This document shows, piece after piece, positions 57,635-64,000 of a DNA stretch of 64,000 nt (position 1 is its first letter; each line of letters begins with the position of its first letter). A program made the translations under genes and the position numbers. The stretch is from Tolypeutes matacus (taxonomy: Eukaryota; Chordata; Mammalia; Cingulata; Chlamyphoridae). Below the pieces are notes generated by a model that searched no databases, was not told the DNA's origin, and saw only the letters and a program-made list of their open reading frames with translations. The stretch is from contig JAKSZT010054215.1 in NCBI GenBank assembly GCA_026826555.1, forward strand, positions 28,203,537 through 28,267,536, in the 5' to 3' direction.

Positions 57635-59008
57635 AAAAGAATTATACACCATGATCAAGTGAATTTTATCCCATGTATGCAAGGATTTTCAACACAAGAG
57701 AATCAATTAGTGTAATAAACCACATTAATAGATTGAAAAAGGAAAAATCCCATGATCCTCTCCATTAGTGAAAAGGCATTTGACAAAATACAGCATCCTT
57801 TCTTAATAAAAATACTACAAAAGATAGGAATAGAAGGAAGCTTTCTCAATATGGTAAAGGGCATCTATGAAAACCTACTGCTAGCATTGTACTCAACAGT
57901 GAAAGACTGAAAGCTTCCACTGAGATCAGGAAAAAGACAAGGATGCCCACTGTCACCACAGTTATTCAATACTGTGCTATAATTTCTAGCTAGAGCAATT
58001 AGGCTAGATAAAGAAATAAAAGACACCCAAATAGGAAAGGAAGAAGTAAAACTTTTGCTATTCATTGATGCTATGATAATATCTCTAGAAAATCCTGATA
58101 AATAAACAACAAAGCTCCTAAAACTAATAGACAAGTTCAGCAAAGTGGCTGGATACAATATTAATATGCAAAAATCAGTAGCATTTCTGTATACTACTTT
58201 ATGAGCAATCTGAGGAGGAAATCAGGGGGGAAATCCATGTATAATAGTGACTAAAAGAATCAAATATTTAGAAATAAACTTAACCAAGGACATAAAGAAC
58301 CTGTATTCAGAAAACTACAAAACACTGCTAAAAGAAACCAAAGAAGACTTAAATAAATGGGAGGACATTCCATGTTCATGGACTGGAAGACAAAATATTG
58401 TTAAGATGTCGATTCCACCCAAACTGATTTACAGATTCAATGTAATGCCAATAAAAATCCATAGCCTTTTTGCAGAAACAGAAAAGCCAATTATCATATT
58501 TATTTGGAAGAGTAATGGTCCTCAAATAGCCAAAAATGTCTTTAAAAAAACAAAGTTGGAGAACTCTCATTTCCTGACTTTAAATCATATTACTTAGGTA
58601 CAGTGGTAAAAACAACATGGTACTGGCAAAAAGATAGACTGATCAATGGAGCCAAATCAAGAACTCAGAAATAGACCCTCACATCTAGGTCAAATGATTT
58701 TTGAGAAGGCTGTTAAGCCCACCCAGCTGGGCCAGAACAGTCTATTTAAGAAATGGTACTTGGTGAACCAGATATCCATATCCAAAAGAAAGAAAGAGGA
58801 CCCCTATCTCACACCTTATACAAAAATTAACTCAAAATGGATCAAGGACCTAAATATAAAAGCGGCCACCACAAAACTCTTAGAAGAAAATGTAGGAAAG
58901 CATCTTTAAGATCTTGTAGTAGGCAGTAGTTTCTTAAACCTTACACCCAAAGCACAAGCAATAAAATGAAAAATAGATAAATGAGACCTCCTCAAAATTA
59001 AACACTTC

Positions 59009-59309
59009 TAGCAGAAGTGGCTCAAGTGATTGGGCTTCTGTCTACCTATGGGAGGACCCGGGTTCGATTCCTGGCGCCTCCTGGTAAAAGCATGCAGGTG
59101 AGCCAGGCCCACATGGTGAGCCACGCAGCAAGATGACGACCCAACAAAAGAGAGATGCAGGGGAGAGGCAAGTTAAGACTCTCCAGAAACCAGGAACTGA
59201 GGTGGTGCAAGTGACAGGGTACCTCTCTCCCACTAGGATCAAATCTCAGTGAAGCCTGGAGGAGAAAAATGAGAAGAGAAGGCAAAAAAAAAAAAAAAAA
59301 AAAAAAAAT
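59009..59309 (+). mobile_element. Xenarthran tRNA-type SINE, two-headed
   Basis: Head 1 'AGAAGTGGCTCAAGTGATTG' with B box 'GGGTTCGATTCC', body 'GCAGCAAGATGACGACCC', head 2 'AACTGAGGTGGTGCAAGTGA', tail of 25 A. Target duplication TTAAACACTTC at 58998-59008 and 59310-59320, inside L1 ORF2. Confidence 0.9.
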
Positions 59310-60503
59310 TTAAACACTTCCACACCTTAAAGGACTCTGTGAAGAGGGTAAAAAGGCAGCCTATTCAATGGGAGAAAATATTTGGAAATCACACATCCGA
59401 CAAGGCTCTAACATCCATGATATATTATATAAAGAGATCCTACAACTCAACAATAAAAGGACAAATGACCCAAATAAAAAAACAGGCAAAAGACCCGAAT
59501 AGACATTTTTCTACAGAAGAAATACAAATGGTAAAAAAATACATGAAAAAAATGTTCAACATCACTGGCAATTAGGGAAACGCAAATGAAAGCTACAATG
59601 AGATACCATTTCATACCTACTAGAACAGCCACTATTAACAAAACAGAACTACAAGTGTTGGAGAAGATATGAAGAAATAGGAACCCTATTCACTGTTGGT
59701 GGGAATGTAGAATGGTACAGCCACTACGGAAGTCTGTTTGGCAGTTCCTAAGGAAGTTGAATATAGATCTACCACATGACCCAGCAATACTGCTACTAGG
59801 TATATACCCAGAAAATATGAGAACAGAGACACAAACAGACATCTACACACCGATGTTCATAACAATACTATTCACAATTGTCAAAATATGGAAGCAACCC
59901 AGGTGTTCATCAACTGACAAATGGATAAACAAACTGTGGTATATACATACGATGGACTATTATTCCAGTGTAAGAACAAATGAAGTCGTGAAGCATATGA
60001 CAACGTAGATGAAACTGCAGGATTATGTTGAGCAAAAGGAGCCAGGCACAAAAGGACAAATATTGTATGATTTCACTATTATGAACTAAATATAATGAGC
60101 AAACTCATTAAGTTAATATCTAGAATATAAGTCACCAGAGACTAGAAGGTGGTTAGAGAATGGAAAGCTGAGGTTTAATCTGTGCAGAATTGGTAAAAAG
60201 TTGTTCATAAATGTTTGGAAATGAATAGGAATGGTGAAAGCACATCAGAGGATTTTTAATTAGTAGCACTAACATATAGGTATGATATTGGTTTGTTTTT
60301 GTTGTGAGCTTTTTTGGAATAATAATAATGCTTTAATATTGACTGAAGTGACGATTGTGCAACTCAGTGATTATACCAAATGCCATTGATTGCACACTTT
60401 TGATAAATTATATGGTTTTTGAATAAAAAAATAATAATAGGGTCAGTTGGGGGCAAAATACATCAAATGTAAGATATGGACTATAGTTAGTAGTAATACT
60501 TTT

Positions 60504-60705
60504 TTTTTTTTTTTTTAAGGAGGTACTGGGGATTGAACCCAGTACCTTGTACATGGGAAGCAGGTGCTCAACCACTGAGCTATACCTCTACTCCCCAATA
60601 ACAGTTGGTTTTTTCATTTATTTGTTGTAGGAGGTACTGGGGATCAAATCCAGGACCTCGTACATGGGAAGCAGGCACTCAACCACTTGCGCTACATCGA
60701 CTCCC
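60504..60705 (-). mobile_element. Two-unit tRNA-type SINE in L1 3'UTR
   Basis: Reverse units at 60518-60594 and 60630-60704, each with 'AGGAGGTACTGGGGAT' and 'CTCAACCACT', joined by a linker. Target duplication TAGTAGTAATACTTT (60488-60502) against TAGTAGTTATACTTT (60706-60720). Confidence 0.85.
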
Positions 60706-60901
60706 TAGTAGTTATACTTTGATGATGCTCTTTCATAATTTGTTACAAATGTTTCACAACAATGCAAGGTATTTGTGGTGGGTGATGTATGAGAACCTGG
60801 TATGAAGATATACATGTTTGTTTTGTAAGTTCACAACTTTTATTATATACTTATTGTTTACGTATATTCATGTATGAATGATATACTTCAATAAATTCTT
60901 T

Positions 60902-61147
60902 TTTTATTTTGTTTTTTTGTGGGTTTTTTTTTGAGGTACCGGAGCCAGAGATTGAACCCAGAACCTCGTATGTGGGAAGCTGTCACTCAACCACTGAACC
61001 ACATTGGCTCCCATGATTGGTTTTATTTGTTTGTTTGCTTGTTGTTTGTTTTTTTTTTGGTTTGTTTTTAGGAGGCACCAGGAACCAAATCTGGGACCTC
61101 CTATGTGGTTAACAGGCACTCAACCACTTGAGCCACATCCGCTCCCC
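60902..61147 (-). mobile_element. Two-unit tRNA-type SINE at L1 3' end
   Basis: Reverse units at about 60930-61012 and 61066-61147 with linker 'TTTGTTTGCTTGTTGTTTG'. Flanks ATAAATTCTTT (60891-60901) and ATAAATTGTTT (61148-61158) look like a target duplication. Confidence 0.8.
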
Positions 61148-61538
61148 ATAAATTGTTTTCAAAAATTTTTTTAAATGTCAAAGTTTTAAAAAACATAATT
61201 GAGATGACTTCCAGGAAAGACGGTGGGGTACGGAGCTCCAGGACTCAGCTCTTCCTCCAAAACAACTAATAAACAGGCAGGAACTATCTGAAACAACTAT
61301 TTTGAAACTCCAGAGGGCAGAAGAACACTATACAGCACTCAGTGGAGGAAAAGGCTGATAAATAATGGTAGAGAACTGTAAATTGATCTCTCCACACCGT
61401 AGCTAAGGCACCCATGCCCCACTTTCATAGCAGGGTACCATGGGGTCCAGTCCCTGGCTAGCAGGTGGTGACAGAAAGGGACATAAAAATCCTATTCTCC
61501 AAGAACAGGATGTGCACAGCCAATCACTGATCACGGCT

Positions 61539-61849
61539 CCCCCCTCCCGAGATGGCTCCCTAGTCTGTTTGCTCATTGTTTTTGCTCGTTGTTTTTGCTC
61601 ATTGTCTGCTTGTTGTTTTTTGTTTTGCTTTGTTTTGCTCATTGTCTGTTTGTTTTTTTCTTTAGGAGGCACTGGGACCCAAACCTGGGACCTCCCTTGT
61701 GGGAGGCAGGTGCTCAATTGCTTGAGCCACATCCGCTACCTGCTCATTTGTTTCTGCTCGATATGTTTGTCTTTAGGAAGCACTGGGAACCGAACCCAGG
61801 CTCCCATGTGGGAGGCAGGCACTCAACTGCTCAAGCCACATATGCTCTC
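61539..61849 (-). mobile_element. Two-headed tRNA-type SINE with TGCTCRTTGT-type linker
   Basis: Reverse counterpart of 52232-52588: heads at about 61662-61735 and 61775-61845, with 'TGCTCATTG', 'TGCTCGTTG' units between and after them (61568-61660). A 7-bp flank, GATCACG, at 61529-61535 and 61850-61856 may be the target duplication. Confidence 0.75.
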
Positions 61850-62579
61850 CGATCACGCTTTTGATTAGCGAATTCAGATCATTAGGTCCAGCTCTGAGGG
61901 TAGCCATTGTTTCAACCCCACACCAGAAAAAGGCAGGGAAGCAGTCACTTTTTCATTACTCCTTAGACAGGGATGGTGGTAATGGAGATTTAAAATTCAG
62001 GGCTGCAAGGAAAATTAGTGGAAGACCTGCATTGCTGAGCAGTTCAGGAAAGCTCAGTTTTGGGAGCCATCAGAGAAACTTTGGGTACCCCTGCTGACCC
62101 CCTCTACAAGGAACACTAAAGCCAATCTGCACCCTCTTCATGGGACCCTGGCCTGTTTGGGCTGGAAAAGACTGAATTGGGAAAGTCCTCCCTGGGGTGA
62201 CCTTCCTCCCAAAATACACCCTCTAGGGAAAAACATTGTGAGACAACAGAGTGTTAATAATTATTGAAGGGAACAGTCTGGGACAAAGACCTGCCAGCTT
62301 CAGATACCTGGGAAGGGGAAGTTTGTCCCCTGGGAAACAAAGGGAACAACCAAACTCCTGTAAACAGGGGAACTCTAAAACAACTATGAAGCAAAAGCCC
62401 AAGACAACACAGAAGCCCAGTAAGACAGGGAAAACCCTGCACAGTGTGTTTGCCTTGGATAGCACTTCCTAATAGGAGGGCTGAAGCTCAAGAAAATCTC
62501 TGCCTTATTACCAGCTGGTTCAAAACCAAGAAACAGACATCCCAGGGAGTAATTCCCAGAGTTAATATTTTAAATTAAT

Positions 62580-63920
62580 AAAATGTATACAAGAGTACAT
62601 GACAAAGAAAAAGGAAATGCTGGCTATTCAAAAGAAAGAGGAGAAAAAAATACAAAAAGCACCAATGAAGAAGACAAGAATGTGGACATATCAAACAAAA
62701 GCCTTTAAAATTTTATCTTTAAAATGCTTAAGGAGATGAAGGAAAGTACAGAGAAAGAATTATAAGATATCAGGAAAACAATGAATGAACAATATGAAAG
62801 TCTAAGTTAAAGATAGACATTTTAAAAAGGAACCAAACAGAAGTTCTGGAGTTGAAAACTACAATAACTGAAATGAAAAGTGCCCAGGAAGGTTTCAAGG
62901 GCAAAATGGAGCTGGCAGAAGAAAGAATCAGTGAACCTGAAGACAGGACACTTAAAATGAAGCAGAGTGAGGAGCAGAAAGAAAAAAGAAATATTAAAAG
63001 TGAAAGTGTTAAAAGCTCACCAATATACATGCTATAGGAGTCCCAGAAGGAGAAGAAATAGAGAAAGGGGCAGAAGGAATAGTCAAATAAATAATGGCAG
63101 AGAACTTCCCTAACTTATCAGTAGATATGAATATGTACATCCAAGAAGCTCAGGGAACACCAAACAGGATAAACATGAAGAAAAAATGCACCCCTCATAT
63201 ACTGATTACACTATCAAATGAAAAATATAAGGAAAGAGTTCTGAAAGCTGCAACAGAAAAGCAATATGTTACATTCAAGAGAATCCCAATTAATGCTGTG
63301 TCCCAATTTCTCATCAAAAACCATGGAGGCAAGAAGGCAGTGGTTGAAATACTTAAAGTGCTGAAGGAAAAAACTGCCAGCCAAGAATTTTATATCCGGC
63401 GAGACTCTCATTCAAAAATGAGGAGAAGGGGACAGATGTGACTCAAGTGGTTGGGCATCTATTTGCCATATGGAGGGACCTGGGTTTGCTCCCCAGGACC
63501 TCCTGGTAAAATAAAAAAATAGAAGGCATGCAGGCAAGCCACCAGCCCACGCACATGCACGCGGTAAGCCAGGCCCCACCGAGCTATGCAGCAAGATGAT
63601 GACACAGCAAGGGAGAGACACAGGAGAGAGCCAAGATGAGATGTGCCGGAAACCAGGAACTGTGGTGGTGCAGGTGGTAGAGTGCCTCTCTCCCACATTG
63701 GAGGTCCCTAGGATTGAATCCTGGTGAAGACTGGAAGAGAAGGATGAGAAGAGAAGGCAGGAAACAGACACAGAGGATCACCCAGCAAAGTGACACAGAC
63801 AGAAGTGGGGGGGGTAATAAATAAAGTAAATAAATAAAAATTTTTTTAAATGAGGAGGAGATTAAAACATTCTCAGATGAACAAAAGCTAAGGAAGTGCA
63901 CCACCACTAGACCTGCCCTA
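62580..63920 (+). pseudogene. L1/HAL1 ORF1 remnant
   Basis: Frame pieces at 62852-63037 (coiled coil, 'ELAEERISEPEDRTLKMKQ') and 63094-63441 (RRM and C-terminal parts, 'NEKYKERVLKAATEKQYV') with a stop/frameshift between. A two-headed SINE then cuts in at 63426. The coiled-coil to RRM order is that of L1 ORF1p. Confidence 0.7.
63426..63847 (+). mobile_element. Xenarthran tRNA-type SINE, full-length two-headed form
   Basis: Head 1 'GGGACAGATGTGACTCAAGT' with 'GGGTTTGCTCCCC', body 'GCAGCAAGATGATGACACAG', head 2 at about 63655-63725 ('GGAACTGTGGTGGTGCAGGT'), tail G run and 'AATAAATAAAGTAAATAAAT'. Target duplication AAATGAGGAG at 63416-63425 and 63848-63857. Confidence 0.9.
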
Positions 63921-64000
63921 CAAGCAATGCTAAAGGGAGTTCTTTAGACTAAAATGAAAGGACACTAGACAGTGGTTCAAAACAGCATAAAGAAGTAAAG

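Larger units (their letters stand above)
55921..60020 (+). pseudogene. L1 ORF2 remnant with mutated catalytic box
   Basis: Begins within the endonuclease ('TVIRDEEGHYILIKG', 'NIYAPN', 'GDFNTLL'); the endonuclease start is deleted. Pieces continue in shifting frames: 56512-56700, 57099-57293, 58247-58597, 58646-58909 ('[19 protein letters not shown]'), 59339-59575, 59712-60008. At 58061-58072 the reverse transcriptase FADD box reads Phe-Ile-Asp-Ala, so a catalytic Asp is lost. SINEs interrupt at 57363 and 59009. Confidence 0.8.
54335..61176 (+). mobile_element. L1 retrotransposon, spans 5' to 3' but dead
   Basis: 5' start 'GCTGGAGTTCCAGGAAGATG', 5'UTR to about 55180, ORF1 remnant, ORF2 remnant, and 3'UTR to about 60900 ending 'GATATACTTCAATAAATT'. 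A weak flanking repeat GTCAAGGTTT (54325-54334) against GTCAAAGTTT (61177-61186) may be the target duplication. Five SINEs interrupt it (55331, 57363, 59009, 60504, 60902). It is older than the L1 at 27.7-34.0 kb. Confidence 0.75.
61203..64000 (+). mobile_element. L1 or half-L1 (HAL1-like) element, runs off the window
   Basis: Starts near 'GATGACTTCCAGGAAAGACG', an L1-type 5' end, with a long 5' region to about 62580 and then ORF1-type coding sequence. SINEs interrupt at 61539 and 63426. After the second SINE the text ('CACCACTAGACCTGCCCTAC', 'AATGCTAAAGGGAGTTCTTT') is the ORF1-distal sequence typical of HAL1 and old L1M elements. Whether ORF2 follows lies outside the window. Confidence 0.65.

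Overview
This window is mammalian nuclear DNA, almost certainly from a xenarthran and more likely a sloth or anteater than an armadillo. It carries one recognisable protein-coding gene, MEX3C, complete and on the + strand. The rest is intronic and intergenic sequence full of retrotransposons. The species clue is about twenty copies of a tRNA-derived SINE of the DAS type (a tRNA-like head, a B box close to GGTTCGATTCC, then an A-rich or ATAAATAAAT tail). I know this SINE type only from Xenarthra. The common form here, with a 'CTCCTGGTGAAGGCAAGC' body, fits my memory of two-toed sloth copies better than armadillo copies, but that is recollection and not a search.

Layout. 1-2.3 kb: upstream flank, no gene seen. 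2.3-4.3 kb: CpG-rich promoter, 5'UTR and MEX3C coding exon 1 (3391-4129). 4.13-18.4 kb: a single 14.3-kb intron holding MIRs, hAT-type MER elements, SINEs, a small tandem duplication and one truncated copy of an unnamed retroposon ('element E'). 18408-19633: coding exon 2 with the second KH domain and the RING finger. 19.6-21.4 kb: 3'UTR ending at an AATAAA. 21.7-22.2 kb: a MaLR-like solo LTR. 22.2-26.7 kb: AT-rich intergenic sequence. 26.7-36.1 kb: a three-level nest, in which an L1 of about 6.3 kb sits inside an ERVL-like element (LTR, tRNA-Leu primer site, decayed gag), which sits inside element E. 36.1-51 kb: intergenic sequence with MER20-like and other hAT elements, MIRs, dated SINE insertions and an odd chimeric retroposon at 44343-44984. 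51-64 kb: a retrotransposon cluster with three L1 bodies on the + strand (one rearranged, one full-span but dead, one entering from 61.2 kb and running off the window) punctured by eleven SINEs.

Function. MEX3C is an RNA-binding E3 ubiquitin ligase. Its two KH domains choose mRNAs and its C-terminal RING ubiquitinates partners. No second host gene is visible, and nothing else in the window looks like an operon or a pathway partner. The other open reading frames are repeat fragments or chance frames. The most unusual items are the nested element and its host retroposon E, the SINE-headed chimera with its own poly(A) and target-site duplication, and a SINE subfamily with two tRNA-like heads joined by an ACAAYGAGCA-type linker.
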